A stretch of 37,786 nt of DNA from Acidobacteriota bacterium (GCA_021818865.1 JAKASX010000027.1:1-37786), one strand, 5' to 3'; shown: positions 8,389 through 17,377, counted from the first letter of the stretch. The notes: generated from the letters alone by a model not told the origin. Translations and numbers: made by a program.

Positions 8389-9909
8389 CTATTCCATCTT
8401 GCCGAAGCTGCCGGTATCGATCTGCGCGCGCTGGAGGCGGTCGGAATAATCCACGTAGATCGTTTTCCATTCCGAGAATACATCGAGGCCGGCGACCGCG
8501 GCTTCGCGGTGACCGTTGCCGGTCTGTTTGATTCCGCCGAATGGCAGATGCGTTTCGGCGCCGATCGTGGGCGCATTCACGTAAACGATGCCGGTATCGA
8601 GTTCCCGCATCGCGTGGAAGGCGCGATTCAAATCGCGCGTGTAAATCGAGGAGGAAAGTCCGTAGACAACGCCGTTGGCCACTTCGATCGCCTGTTCGTA
8701 TCCTTCGATCGGCATCACCGAGACGACCGGGCCGAAAATTTCCTCCTGGCAAATCCGCATCTTCGGGTCGCAATCGGCGAAAATCGTCGGCTCGTGGAAC
8801 CAGCCCTTCGCGTGCGCTCCCTTGTCGAGCCGGTTTCCGCCGGCCACCAGCTTCGCGCCTTCGCCCTTGCCGATTTCGACGTAGCTCATCACCGTTTCCA
8901 GCTGCGACTGGTTCACGACAGGGCCCACTTCCGTTGCCGGATCGAGGCCGTCACCCACGCGCAACGCCTTGACGCGCGAAACGTAGCGTTCCACGAACTC
9001 CTTGTAGACTTTCTTGTGCACGCCGATGCGGCTGGTCGCCGTGCAGCGTTGGCCAGTGGTGCCGAATCCGCCCCAGATGGCGCCGTCGATCGCCAAATCG
9101 AGGTTGGCGTCTTCCATCACCAGAATGATATTTTTGCCGCCCATTTCCAGATGGCAGTGCTTGAACTGCGGCGCGCAACCTTCGCTCACCTTGCGGCCCA
9201 CTTCGGTCGAGCCGGTGAAGCTGACCACCTTCACCTTTTCGTGTTTCAGAAGCGGCGTGCCCACCTCGCCGCCATGCCCCATCACGATGTTCACCACGCC
9301 GGGAGGAATGCCCGCTTCGGTCAGCACTTCCACCAGATGGCAAACGGAAAGCGGCGTATCCGTCGCCGGCTTGATGACCACCGTATTGCCGAGCGCGAGC
9401 GCCGGCATCATCTTCCACGATGGAATCGCCATTGGGAAATTCCACGGCGTTATGAGGCCGCAAACGCCCACCGGCTCGCGCACGGTCATCGCGAATTTGT
9501 TCTGGAGTTCGGAAGGGGTGGTTTGGCCGAACTGGCGGCGTCCTTCGCCGGCCATGTAATACGTCATGTCGATGGCTTCCTGGACGTCGCCCTTCGTTTC
9601 GGCGAGCACTTTGCCCATTTCGCGCGTCATGTCGCGCGCCATCTCTTCCTTGCGCGCCACGAGGAGCTGGGCAGCGCGGAAAAGAATTTCAGCGCGCTTG
9701 GGCGCGGGCACGCGGCGCCAGGAACGAAACGCCTGGCTAGCGGCTTCGACCGCGGCTTCGACGTCACGTTGGTCTCCGGCGGCAAACAGGCCGACGAGTT
9801 CGTCCTGATTCGCCGGGTTGCGATTCTCCGTGGTTTTTCCGTTTTTCGGCTCGACCCATTCGCCGTTGATGAAATTCCGGTAGGTTTTCGGGGAAACTGC
9901 GGTGGCCAT
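8389..9909 (-). CDS. NAD(P)-dependent aldehyde dehydrogenase
   Basis: The 506-residue product is a complete member of the aldehyde dehydrogenase superfamily, oxidising an aldehyde to its acid with NAD(P)+. Visible are the N157 of TPWNF, the cofactor-loop [11 protein letters not shown], the general base E255 in LEMGGKN and the catalytic C289 in GQRCTATSR. The start is the ATG at 9909, preceded by AAGGGAGG; the frame stays open upstream to 9987 but has no signal there. The C-terminal [14 protein letters not shown] and [12 protein letters not shown] resemble enzymes acting on alpha-ketoglutaric semialdehyde (Bacillus YcbD type), so that substrate is a possibility, not established. The neighbours give no pathway. 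Confidence 0.88.
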   Translation of the reverse strand: MATAVSPKTYRNFINGEWVEPKNGKTTENRNPANQDELVGLFAAGDQRDVEAAVEAASQAFRSWRRVPAPKRAEILFRAAQLLVARKEEMARDMTREMGKVLAETKGDVQEAIDMTYYMAGEGRRQFGQTTPSELQNKFAMTVREPVGVCGLITPWNFPMAIPSWKMMPALALGNTVVIKPATDTPLSVCHLVEVLTEAGIPPGVVNIVMGHGGEVGTPLLKHEKVKVVSFTGSTEVGRKVSEGCAPQFKHCHLEMGGKNIILVMEDANLDLAIDGAIWGGFGTTGQRCTATSRIGVHKKVYKEFVERYVSRVKALRVGDGLDPATEVGPVVNQSQLETVMSYVEIGKGEGAKLVAGGNRLDKGAHAKGWFHEPTIFADCDPKMRICQEEIFGPVVSVMPIEGYEQAIEVANGVVYGLSSSIYTRDLNRAFHAMRELDTGIVYVNAPTIGAETHLPFGGIKQTGNGHREAAVAGLDVFSEWKTIYVDYSDRLQRAQIDTGSFGKME

Positions 9910-10083
9910 GTCGCCTCCCTTGAGTTGCGCTCCCGGCGCGTAAGCAGCCATCGGGCAGCGCCGCGCAGCGTGCAGAACAGCGCGCAAGCGCGCGAAAATC
10001 GCACGTCGCGTTCAATCTAGCATTCGATGGGGAGGCGGTCAACGCGGCGCGAAGAACGCACCGCGGCACGCGTAAGGTTCAGC

Positions 10084-10740
10084 TCAGCGTGTAACGCCGG
10101 AGCCCGCTTTGCTTTCCTTGCTCGAACTATCGGCGGGATCCGACCCAATCAAAGGACGCGGCGGCGCGAGCCCCGCGACCGCCGATCCGAGGCCGAGCAT
10201 CTGCAGGCTGGGCGCGTCGATTTTTCCGGTCGGAGGCAGTCCCTGCGCCTGCTGGAAATTCTTCATCGCCTGGACCGTGTTTTCATCCCAGCGCCCTGTG
10301 GGATCGCCCTGATAGAAACCCGAACGCGCAAGGGCGCGCTGAATCTGATTGATGCGGTCGGAACTGGGGCCGTAGCGGTAACGCACCGGACGGCGGTAGT
10401 AGCGGCGATACACGGGACGGCGGTAAACAGGACGGCGATACAGGCGCGCCTGACGGATTGGATGACGCCGCGCGCGGCTCATCGGATGCTTCGAGCTGCG
10501 GAACGGAGATTTGCGACGGCTCAGCGGTTTGGCTCGGCGATTCGGAACGCGGTGCGTGAAGCCGCGGCGAACGTAATGGCGGCTGGCGCGCCGGTTCGGG
10601 ACGCCGTGCAAAGGAGGTCGCGGAGCCACGGCGTGCTTGACCTTGTGCACGTTCGTGGCCGCCATCCCCGGCACGGCCAGCAAAAGTCCCGCCACCAGGG
10701 CGGGCAGAACGCTCGTCACCAAACGCCTGGTTCCCGTCAT
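10084..10740 (-). CDS. Secreted peptidoglycan-binding-domain protein with Arg/Tyr-rich region
   Basis: The 218-residue product starts with a signal peptide (LVTSVLPALVAGLLLAVPGMAA). Residues about 30-125 are very basic, dominated by Arg with Pro and Tyr, and contain a short tandem pattern of YRRPV units near 102-122. A C-terminal PG_binding_1-like helical domain follows (about 130-185: INQIQRALARSGFYQGDPTG and MKNFQQAQGLPPTGKIDAPS). It probably sits in the periplasm and may contact the cell wall or other anionic polymers through the basic part. The ATG overlaps the htrA stop by 4 bases, so it is co-translated with the protease. The basic part has no family that I recognise. Confidence 0.75.
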   Translation of the reverse strand: MTGTRRLVTSVLPALVAGLLLAVPGMAATNVHKVKHAVAPRPPLHGVPNRRASRHYVRRGFTHRVPNRRAKPLSRRKSPFRSSKHPMSRARRHPIRQARLYRRPVYRRPVYRRYYRRPVRYRYGPSSDRINQIQRALARSGFYQGDPTGRWDENTVQAMKNFQQAQGLPPTGKIDAPSLQMLGLGSAVAGLAPPRPLIGSDPADSSSKESKAGSGVTR

Positions 10741-12299
10741 CGTTCCTCCGGCATGACGCCAGCCAAAAACAGCGTCAGATTCTGATTGGTCTGCGAGGAC
10801 CGCGGCCCTTCCACCTTGAACAAGACATCCTGGCCCGGCCGCAAATTCGCCAGCACGCGCTCGAAATCCGAGACAGTGTACACCGGCACGTGATTCACTT
10901 CCACAATCACTTCACCGCGGGTAAAGCCGATGTCGTCGGCGAAGCTGGCCGGCTCGACCGCGCGCACGATCACGCCACGGGTCAGGCTGCCCAGATGCAG
11001 CTTCGCCGCCAATTCCGGCGTAAGCTGATCGAGCGTGAGCCCGATGCCGTGCTTCCGGGCCGGCGAAGAGCTCGGGCCTGAATCGGAAGCACCCGCGAGC
11101 TGCGGAAACAATTTATCGCGATTCGCCACGAGCACCGGCGTGGTGTAGCGCCTCCCATCCCGAATGTAGCCGACTTCCACCGATTGCCCGATCGGCGTGG
11201 CCAGAATGGGACTCACCAGGTCGTCGCCGTTGCGTACCGGCTGGCCGTTCACCGATACGATCACGTCGCCGGCGCGCATGCCCGCGAGCGCGGCGGGGCT
11301 ATTCGGCTCGACGCTTTCGAGAATTACGCCGTAGCTGGCCCCAAGTTCCTTGAGCGCGATCGGATTTTCGCGGCCGCGCGCGAACGAAACACCGATCGAG
11401 CCGCGCGTCACGTGGCCCTGCGCGACGAGCTGGTTGTAAACGCCGATCGCGGTGTTCGACGGGAGCGCGAAACCTACGCCCTCGAATCCCTGCTGGCTGG
11501 TGTAAATCGCGGTGTCGATTCCGATCACTTGCCCGGCCATATTCACCAGCGGTCCGCCGGAATTTCCCGGGTTGATCGGCGCGTCGGTCTGGATGAAATG
11601 CTGGAGCGGCATCCCGATCCGGTCCCGGTCCTTGGCGCTCACGATGCCCGCGGTCACCGTCCCTTGCAGCATGAACGGGCTGCCGAAAGCGAGCACCCAA
11701 TCGCCCACCGAAACCGCGCTCGAATTCCCCATGCGGGCCACCGGGAGCGGATGCCCGGCGTCGATTTTGATCACCGCCAGATCCGTTTCGCCGTCTACAC
11801 CCACCAGGCGCGCGACGTATTGGTTCGGATCGCCGCTGAGCCTCACGTCGATGCGCGATGCGCCGTCAATCACATGCTCGTTCGTCAGAATGTAACCGCG
11901 CGGATCCAGAATCACGCCGGAGCCCAGGCTGCGATCGGCTTCCGGCATGTTCGGATCGGAGAAGAAACGGTGGAAGAAGTCGCCAAAAGGGTCGCTGGGT
12001 TCGCCCGGCTCGCCGGGCCGCGCGTGAGCCATGGGATTTTCGATGAGTTGCGTGGTGGAAATATTGACGACGGCAGGCTCGACGCGGTGGACGATGGTGG
12101 TGAAGGCGCTCGAGAGCTGAACCGGGCTTGGCACCGAGAGTACGGCCGCGTCGGTCGCGTTCGGCCGATTGGGCGCGACTCGGCCGGAAATCACAGAACC
12201 GATCAGGATTCCCAGCCCCAGGGTCAGCAGGAAGAACAACCCGGCAAACACCTTGCGCCGGCGCGCCCAGTCCCCCACATCACGCATCACTGCGCCCAT
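10737..12299 (-). CDS. Periplasmic serine protease/chaperone, HtrA/DegP family
   Basis: The 520-residue product is a Do-like protease that degrades misfolded envelope proteins. It has a membrane segment or uncleaved signal anchor (about 19-38), a trypsin-like domain with the catalytic triad H142 (TNEHVIDG), D173 (ETDLAVIKI) and S247 (NPGNSGGP), and two PDZ domains (about 300-390 and 420-510). The ATG at 12299 follows AGGGAG; a second ATG four codons later is possible. It is followed by the peptidoglycan-binding-domain gene through an ATGA overlap, which suggests a shared role in envelope upkeep. An extended -10 promoter lies upstream. Confidence 0.94.
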   Translation of the reverse strand: MGAVMRDVGDWARRRKVFAGLFFLLTLGLGILIGSVISGRVAPNRPNATDAAVLSVPSPVQLSSAFTTIVHRVEPAVVNISTTQLIENPMAHARPGEPGEPSDPFGDFFHRFFSDPNMPEADRSLGSGVILDPRGYILTNEHVIDGASRIDVRLSGDPNQYVARLVGVDGETDLAVIKIDAGHPLPVARMGNSSAVSVGDWVLAFGSPFMLQGTVTAGIVSAKDRDRIGMPLQHFIQTDAPINPGNSGGPLVNMAGQVIGIDTAIYTSQQGFEGVGFALPSNTAIGVYNQLVAQGHVTRGSIGVSFARGRENPIALKELGASYGVILESVEPNSPAALAGMRAGDVIVSVNGQPVRNGDDLVSPILATPIGQSVEVGYIRDGRRYTTPVLVANRDKLFPQLAGASDSGPSSSPARKHGIGLTLDQLTPELAAKLHLGSLTRGVIVRAVEPASFADDIGFTRGEVIVEVNHVPVYTVSDFERVLANLRPGQDVLFKVEGPRSSQTNQNLTLFLAGVMPEER

Positions 12300-12395
12300 T
12301 TTTCGGCTCCCTGCCCGGCCGGTGAGTGTGCGCGAAGCGGCACGAACGGGGCCGCCGCGACCCCGAACTCCCCATCACCAGCGGCGAACCGCGTT

Positions 12396-12404
12396 ATTAT
12401 AGCA
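12396..12404 (-). promoter_or_regulatory. Extended -10 promoter for htrA
   Basis: On the minus strand the sequence reads TGCTATAAT, a perfect -10 hexamer with the TGn extension. A TTGACG lies upstream at an over-long spacing of 21 bases, so recognition probably rests on the extended -10. Transcription would begin near 12389, giving a leader of about 90 bases before the htrA ATG. The site shares the 312-base divergent region with the leuC promoter; I see no other element in that gap. Confidence 0.55.
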
Positions 12405-12585
12405 TCGGCCGTTCGGTCGCTTCGTCAACAAAATACTGCCTTTGTTGGCGGAAGGGTACCGACCCTGGTTTCGCCGTAGCTGGCTGCATCACCATAGACG
12501 ATGGGGTTTGCCAGTCGGCTCGGTTTGGCACGGCGGACCGCAGAGTTCGACTTCCAACTCCCGTTTTCCCTCTTCCCTTCTCTTT

Positions 12586-12594
12586 TGCTAGAAT
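12586..12594 (+). promoter_or_regulatory. Candidate extended -10 promoter for leuC
   Basis: The sequence TGCTAGAAT is an extended -10 with one mismatch to consensus. No good -35 is present in the preceding pyrimidine-rich stretch. Transcription would start near 12601, leaving a leader of about 11 bases before the leuC ATG, too short for a leader peptide or attenuator. Confidence 0.4.
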
Positions 12595-12611
12595 CCCCAC
12601 CGGAAACCATC

Positions 12612-14030
12612 ATGCCGCCCCGCACACTCTACGATAAAATTTGGGACCACCACGTTGTCACCGAGGAGCCGGGCAAGCCCTGCCTGCTCTATATTGACCG
12701 GCACTACATTCATGAAGGCACTTCGCCGCAAGCCTTCGCCGGGCTGAAATCGGCCGGCCGGCGCGTTCGCCGCCCGGATCTGACCTTTGCCGTAATGGAC
12801 CATTCGGTTTCGACGCGCAATCGCGACCTGCCGGTTCTCGACGCCGACGCCCGCGGCCAGTTCGAAGCGCTGGCGCGGAATTGCCGCGAAACCGGCGTGC
12901 GCCTGTTCGACATGCATAGCCGCAATCAGGGCATCGTGCACATCATCGGGCCGGAACTCGGCCTGACGCAGCCCGGCTTCACGATCGTCTGCGGCGATAG
13001 CCACACATCCACCAACGGCGCGTTCGGCTCGCTCGCGTTCGGCATCGGCACGAGCGCCGTCGAACACGTATTGGCGACGCAGTGCTTGCGCGAATACCGC
13101 TCGAAGCCGATGCGGATCGAAGTCACCGGCAAGCGCCAGCGCGGCGTTACCGCCAAAGACGTCATTCTGGCCATCATCGGGAAAATCGGCATCTCGGCTG
13201 GCGTCGGCCACGTTCTCGAATACACCGGGTCGGTGATTCGCGGGCTTTCGATGGAAGGAAGAATGACCGTCTGCAATATGTCCATCGAAGCCGGAGCCCG
13301 CGCGGGGATGGTTGCGCCGGACGAAACGACCTTTGCCTACATGGAGGGCCGCCCGTTCGTTCCACGCGGCAAGGATTTCCATGTCGCAGTGGATTTCTGG
13401 AAGAGCCTGGCCACCGATCCCGGCGCACTGTACGCCAAATCGGTCGAGCTCGACGGCGATAAAATCGCGCCGCAAGTTACCTGGGGCACGAATCCGGGCA
13501 TGGTGACAGACGTGACCGGCCACGTTCCCTCGCCCGATTCGTTCGCCGATCCGGGCGCAAGGCAGGCCGTTGGAAGCGCACTCGAGTACATGGATCTGAA
13601 ACCGGGAACGGCGATCACCGATATTCCCGTGGATTACGTTTTTATCGGTTCCTGCACGAATTCGCGCATCGAAGACCTGCGCGCCGCCAGCAAGATCATT
13701 GCCGGGAAACACGTAGCGCCTACGGTGAAGCTTGCGCTGGCCGTTCCTGGCTCGCGCGTGGTGAAAACGCAGGCGGAAAGCGAAGGCCTAGACAAGATTT
13801 TCCGCGACGCCGGTTTCGAATGGCGCGACGCCGGCTGCTCGATGTGCATCGGCATGAACGACGATGTGCTGCCCAGCGGCATGCGCTGCGCCAGCACTTC
13901 GAATCGAAATTTCGAAGGCCGCCAGGGCAAGGGCGGCCGAACCCATCTGGTGAGCCCGATCACCGCGGCGGCCGCCGCCATCGCCGGCCACTTCGTTGAC
14001 GTGCGCCAGATGGGCGTCGAGCTGGAGTAA
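12612..14030 (+). CDS. leuC: 3-isopropylmalate dehydratase large subunit LeuC
   Basis: The 472-residue product is the large subunit of isopropylmalate isomerase, which interconverts 2- and 3-isopropylmalate in leucine synthesis. It has the aconitase-fold motifs [20 protein letters not shown] and the three ligands of the [4Fe-4S] cluster, C348 (GSCTNSR), C409 and C412 (CSMCIGMN). The chosen ATG gives [16 protein letters not shown], which lines up with the usual LeuC start; the frame is open upstream but without family sequence. leuD follows after 129 bases that contain a dispersed repeat. leuA and leuB are not in the window. Confidence 0.95.
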   Translation: MPPRTLYDKIWDHHVVTEEPGKPCLLYIDRHYIHEGTSPQAFAGLKSAGRRVRRPDLTFAVMDHSVSTRNRDLPVLDADARGQFEALARNCRETGVRLFDMHSRNQGIVHIIGPELGLTQPGFTIVCGDSHTSTNGAFGSLAFGIGTSAVEHVLATQCLREYRSKPMRIEVTGKRQRGVTAKDVILAIIGKIGISAGVGHVLEYTGSVIRGLSMEGRMTVCNMSIEAGARAGMVAPDETTFAYMEGRPFVPRGKDFHVAVDFWKSLATDPGALYAKSVELDGDKIAPQVTWGTNPGMVTDVTGHVPSPDSFADPGARQAVGSALEYMDLKPGTAITDIPVDYVFIGSCTNSRIEDLRAASKIIAGKHVAPTVKLALAVPGSRVVKTQAESEGLDKIFRDAGFEWRDAGCSMCIGMNDDVLPSGMRCASTSNRNFEGRQGKGGRTHLVSPITAAAAAIAGHFVDVRQMGVELE

Positions 14031-14048
14031 CAGTCGCCTCTCCAAAGC

Positions 14049-14085
14049 TGTCATTCCGAGGAACGGAGTGACGAGGAATCTGCTT
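14049..14085 (+). repeat. Dispersed intergenic repeat between leuC and leuD
   Basis: The segment begins TGTCATTCCGAGGAACGG and ends GACGAGGAATCTGCTT. Its ends are imperfectly inverted (ATTCCGAG against GAGGAAT), so the transcript could fold into a stem. From memory, sequences of this type are scattered through many Acidobacteriota and other GC-rich genomes. It interrupts an otherwise compact leuCD operon. Only one copy is in this window, so its repeat nature rests on outside knowledge. Confidence 0.5.
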
Positions 14086-14159
14086 TCGACAGGCGAATTG
14101 CCGCTTCTGCCAGTTGCCCGGAAACGGCCGCGGGAATTTACACGAGGTCTCGAAAAACG

Positions 14160-14798
14160 ATGCAACCCTTCACTCGTCACACCGGCAAGGCACTCCCTTT
14201 CGATCGCGTGGACGTTGACACCGACCAGATGGTTCCGAAGCAGTTCCTGAAATCCCAGACGAAGGAAGGCTACGGCCGCATCCTCTTTTACGACTGGCGA
14301 TACCTGCCGGGCGAAGAGCCGAATCCCGAATTCATTCTGAACGAGCCGCGTTACCAGGGCGCTTCGATTCTGCTCACACGCCGGAATTTTGGCTGCGGCT
14401 CCAGCCGCGAACACGCCGCCTGGGCCGTGGCCGATTACGGCTTTCGCGCCGTGATCGGGCCGAGCTTCGCCGATATTTTCTTCAAGAATTGCGCGATGAA
14501 CGGCATCCTGGCGATTACGCTGCCCGAAGACCAGGTGGATGAACTCTTTCGCCGCGCGCAGGCCACGCCCGGCTACCAGTTAGACGTGGATTTGCCGAAT
14601 CAAACGATTCGCGACAACGAGGGGCTGGAACTGAAATTCGAAATTGACGATTTCCGCAAGCAGGCGCTGCTAAAGGGACTCGACGAGATCGGATTGACTC
14701 TCGAACACGACACCGAAATTTCCTCCTACGAGCGCGCCCACCACCCCGAACCCGCGCAGCAATCTCCGGTGGATTTCAGTTACCCGGTGGCTTCATAG
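14160..14798 (+). CDS. leuD: 3-isopropylmalate dehydratase small subunit LeuD
   Basis: The 212-residue product is the small (swivel-domain) subunit that pairs with LeuC. Family marks are the N-terminal FTRHTGKALPFDRVDVDTDQ, the FGCGSSREHAAWA segment around residue 80, and GPSFADIFFKNCAMNGILAI. The ATG at 14160 follows a GAGG site. The length is normal for bacterial LeuD. Its last 23 bases overlap, on the opposite strand, the end of a HicB-like remnant. Confidence 0.95.
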   Translation: MQPFTRHTGKALPFDRVDVDTDQMVPKQFLKSQTKEGYGRILFYDWRYLPGEEPNPEFILNEPRYQGASILLTRRNFGCGSSREHAAWAVADYGFRAVIGPSFADIFFKNCAMNGILAITLPEDQVDELFRRAQATPGYQLDVDLPNQTIRDNEGLELKFEIDDFRKQALLKGLDEIGLTLEHDTEISSYERAHHPEPAQQSPVDFSYPVAS

Positions 14799-14943
14799 CG
14801 CAGCGCGCGTGCAGCGCCAGCGCCTCAGCCGCAGCAATGGCTCCTTTTTCCGCGCTTCCGTAAGCTATTACACCCGGAAGTTCCAGAACCTCGGCGATCC
14901 AGCGCCCGTCCGCTTCGCGCCTCGTTTCGATGCTATAGACCAC
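14776..14943 (-). CDS. HicB-family antitoxin-like short ORF, probably a remnant
   Basis: A 55-residue frame from GTG 14943 to TGA 14776 reads YSIETRREADGRWIAEVLEL then PGVIAYGSAEKGAIAAAEAL. This is the core of a HicB antitoxin (strand, DGRWIAEVxELPGVxAYG, then the EAlALH helix). In normal members the helix continues; here it ends after ALALHARCAMKPPGN, and an in-frame TAG lies four codons before the GTG. There is no ribosome-binding site and no hicA gene next to it. Its 3' end overlaps leuD in antisense by 23 bases. I read it as a decayed orphan antitoxin, though a short expressed protein is possible. Confidence 0.55.
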   Translation of the reverse strand: MVYSIETRREADGRWIAEVLELPGVIAYGSAEKGAIAAAEALALHARCAMKPPGN

Positions 14944-14999
14944 GGCCGCATGCTATCACGCCGAGCAGAGGAAAACGCGCCAAGCGAAGGACGGGTGGT

Positions 15000-15115
15000 G
15001 GCCACTTTGGCCTGTCGTTCAGTCTCGATGTAGGACAGCGTAGTGGATGTCCATGAATTAGCGGGTGTTCGAGCGGCGCACAGGCAGGAGTGCCTGTGCC
15101 ACTGCCAAAGTGGCC
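15000..15115. repeat. Nested inverted repeats upstream of the HicB-like remnant
   Basis: Outer arms of 12 bases, GGCCACTTTGGC at 15000-15011 and its exact reverse complement at 15104-15115, enclose a perfect hairpin, GCACAGGCA at 15078-15086 and TGCCTGTGC at 15091-15099 with a 4-base loop. The inner hairpin type is one that I associate with dispersed intergenic repeats of GC-rich soil bacteria. No coding function is evident in the region 14944-15152 and there is no T-run, so it is not a standard terminator. Confidence 0.5.
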
Positions 15116-15152
15116 CGCTGCGTAAGGCCGTGAGCATGACCGGCGACCCGGA

Positions 15153-15644
15153 TTACATCGCTTCGTCGGCGCTGGGGCCGTAAATCGAAGGCACTTTCGC
15201 GCCCATCGGCCGAAGGTATGTCGAAAGCTGGCCGCGATGATGGATCTGATCGAGCAGGAATCCCCACGCCATGTCGTAGCCGGTTTCGCGCATCACTTCC
15301 TGGCCGCCGAAAAGGAACGGCATTGTTTCCTCGAATTTCGGCGCGGGGATCGCGTGCAACCGAGCCGTCAGCGCGTTGTGCCGGCGGTCGTATTCGGCCA
15401 CGATATCCTGCATATTCGCCGGCGTCGGAACTTCCACCCATTCAAACGCGCTTTTTTCGAGCCCATCCACCAGCGCCGCTTCCTCGTGCACGATCAGCCA
15501 CGCGATTTCCCGCGCCGTTCGCGCTTTGGGATCGGGCCGGTAATCCGATTTTTCGTGCGGAATCCTGCCAATCACTTTGCGCGTCGCCGTCGCCTCTTTT
15601 TCCCAATACTTCAAGAAGAATTCCTTGTGGTCCATGGTCGCCAT
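15153..15644 (-). CDS. DinB-family putative metal-dependent protein
   Basis: The 163-residue product has the DinB/YfiT four-helix fold pattern. It starts MATMDHKEFFLKYWEKEATA, has VHEEAALVDGL in the second helix and the C-terminal QIHHRGQLSTYLRPMGAKVP motif typical of the family, whose histidines bind a divalent metal. Family members include thiol transferases and proteins of unknown job; none can be assigned here. The start at 15644 follows GAAGGAAAGGCGAGG; the frame is open far upstream but without family sequence. It is separated from sua5 by 125 bases. Confidence 0.85.
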   Translation of the reverse strand: MATMDHKEFFLKYWEKEATATRKVIGRIPHEKSDYRPDPKARTAREIAWLIVHEEAALVDGLEKSAFEWVEVPTPANMQDIVAEYDRRHNALTARLHAIPAPKFEETMPFLFGGQEVMRETGYDMAWGFLLDQIHHRGQLSTYLRPMGAKVPSIYGPSADEAM

Positions 15645-15769
15645 CCTCGCCTTTCCTTCGGGGATAAACACAGTGCCAGGAATATAGGCGAAGATAAGGC
15701 GAAAGTAAAGAGGATTTCCAGCGCAGTGCGCCTGACCGCTCCGCAGGGCCGGTATGGGCCGCGCGAACG

Positions 15770-16405
15770 TTAGGCCAAGGCTCGGAGAATCTCCGCTTCG
15801 GGGATGGCGCCTTCGCGGACGATGCGCCAATCCTCGCCGCCCACGTCGACAATGGTCGAAGGGATGGTCCTGCCGGTTTCGCCGGCGTCCAGAATCAGCG
15901 GCAAGCGTTCGCCCAATTGCTTGGCCACTTGTTGTGCGCTCGAACAGGGAGGAAAACCGGAAAGGTTGGCGCTCGTGCCGGTGACCGGTCCCTGCACCTT
16001 TTCGAGCAGCTCCGTGACCACAGCACAATTCGGCCAGCGGAGCGCAACGCGGCCGGTATTCCCCGTCACTTTCAGCGGGAGGCGATCGGAAGCCTCGACG
16101 ATGAGCGTAAGGCCGCCCGGCCAGAACGCTTTCGCGAGGCGGTGAAACGCTTCGGGCAGGGCGCGCGCCAAAATCGCGGCCGAAGCGATGGAATCAATCA
16201 AAATCGGCAGCGCTTTCGTTTCTACCCGGCCTTTGATCCGGAAGACGCGCTCGATCGCCGCCAGGTTGAAAGGATCCGCGGCGAGGCCGTAGAGCGTGTC
16301 GGTGGGAATGCCTACCACTTCCCCGCGCCGAATCAGACTGGCGGCGTATTCGAGAACGTGGGGTTCCGGGCGGTCTAGGGAAACTTTCAGAATCTCGGCA
16401 GGCAA
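15770..16405 (-). CDS. L-threonylcarbamoyladenylate synthase (Sua5/YciO/YrdC family)
   Basis: The 211-residue product makes threonylcarbamoyl-AMP from threonine, bicarbonate and ATP for the t6A37 modification of ANN-decoding tRNAs. Visible family signatures are EVVGIPTDTLYGLAADPFN, RIKGRVETKALPILI, FWPGGLTLIVEAS, VALRWPN and GPVTGTSANLSGFPPC. The length is that of the short TsaC form, without the C-terminal Sua5 domain. It lies between the DinB-like gene and the DUF2306 gene on the same strand, with gaps of around 100 bases, so it may have its own promoter. Confidence 0.93.
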   Translation of the reverse strand: MPAEILKVSLDRPEPHVLEYAASLIRRGEVVGIPTDTLYGLAADPFNLAAIERVFRIKGRVETKALPILIDSIASAAILARALPEAFHRLAKAFWPGGLTLIVEASDRLPLKVTGNTGRVALRWPNCAVVTELLEKVQGPVTGTSANLSGFPPCSSAQQVAKQLGERLPLILDAGETGRTIPSTIVDVGGEDWRIVREGAIPEAEILRALA

Positions 16406-16504
16406 GTTGAGCTCGCGCGCACGTAGCGCAAGGGCCGAAACTTACCACACCCCTCGCCCGCGCGCAACCGAGCAGAGCACGAATGGCCGGGCTGTCGCTT
16501 GCCG

Positions 16505-17167
16505 TCAGGCCCGCGGCGCCGCCATCTGCCTCGCGCCGCGCCCCACCGCGGCCAGTTTCTGCCACTCAATCACGAATGACGGCAGGAGGCTAGCGACCGC
16601 GATGCAGCCCCAGACTGACGCTTCCAAGCCAAGCAGACCCATCTGGGCGACGGCGGGAATCGCATCGATTGCTCGCACGAAGACGAAAACCATCGCGAAG
16701 GGGTACCCGCGCATCATCCACTCCCGATGCTGCTGAATCCTGCCGGTACGTATGCAATACAGCGCGGTCCCCGTCGCCAGAAGCCATCCCGCAGCCTGAA
16801 TGATGGAAGCCGGCAGCAGCGTCGGTATCGGCAGCTTGATCGCAACCACGATCGCGACAGGCGCAGCAACGGCCACGCAGCCGACGTAGATTCGACCCAT
16901 CACCCGATGCACTTTCGGGTACCGCTGCCGCAGCCGGCTCGAAAACTGAAAAATCCCCAGGAAAAGGGCGGTCGCGCCCGGAACGCCGTGCAGCATCACG
17001 ATCCACCAAACGGGCGCGTAGCGTTCCCGCAGCCACGAATGAGGATCGAGCAGAAGGTGATCGCGCGTGAACCACACCACAAGCATCAACAGGCCAAAGA
17101 CGATAAATAGCGTATGCTTGGCCCCAAAGCGACTTCCACGCCCAGCAGGTACAGTTGTAGCGCCCAT
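16505..17167 (-). CDS. DUF2306 membrane protein
   Basis: The 220-residue product has about six hydrophobic segments and the DUF2306 pattern: MLHGVPGATALFLGIFQFSS followed by RYPKVHRVMGRIYVG, then RTGRIQQHREWMMRGYPFAM. The family consists of predicted membrane proteins without known function; the conserved histidines could be ligands or proton carriers, which is speculation. The ATG at 17167 is chosen because GGGAGG sits 7 bases before it; an in-frame GTG at 17173 would lie directly against that site. It diverges from the TrmH-like gene. Confidence 0.8.
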   Translation of the reverse strand: MGATTVPAGRGSRFGAKHTLFIVFGLLMLVVWFTRDHLLLDPHSWLRERYAPVWWIVMLHGVPGATALFLGIFQFSSRLRQRYPKVHRVMGRIYVGCVAVAAPVAIVVAIKLPIPTLLPASIIQAAGWLLATGTALYCIRTGRIQQHREWMMRGYPFAMVFVFVRAIDAIPAVAQMGLLGLEASVWGCIAVASLLPSFVIEWQKLAAVGRGARQMAAPRA

Positions 17168-17361
17168 CCCCACGCCTCCCTTGCGAACCGATTGTCTCCA
17201 GGGGTTCTCCCCAGGAATTGCCGCCTGGCGGCCTCCTGTGGCGCAGAAATCTAGCCTTCGTGGCGCGGGTTGTCAACGAAAATCGCCCCGCACGCGCTTC
17301 GCACTGCTCTCCGTCCGCGGCCGAGCGCTTCCGGGCGCGTCTTTACTGCCCTTCGCCCCTT

Positions 17362-17370
17362 TGTTACGCT
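17362..17370 (+). promoter_or_regulatory. Candidate extended -10 for a leaderless TrmH-like transcript
   Basis: The sequence TGTTACGCT has the TGn extension and a weak -10 hexamer, with TTTACT about 18 bases upstream as a -35 candidate. Transcription would start at or next to the ATG at 17378, which has no ribosome-binding site in front of it. A leaderless messenger would explain both facts. Confidence 0.3.
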
Positions 17371-17377
17371 TTTTGCG

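Noticed and set aside
8371-10020. A 549-codon plus-strand frame opposite the aldehyde dehydrogenase
   Set aside because: Exact antisense of a strongly conserved enzyme; the translation is His/Arg-rich and has no family features.
14868-15137. An 89-codon minus-strand frame overlapping the HicB-like remnant
   Set aside because: It translates the inverted repeats and reads the HicB-like region in the wrong frame.
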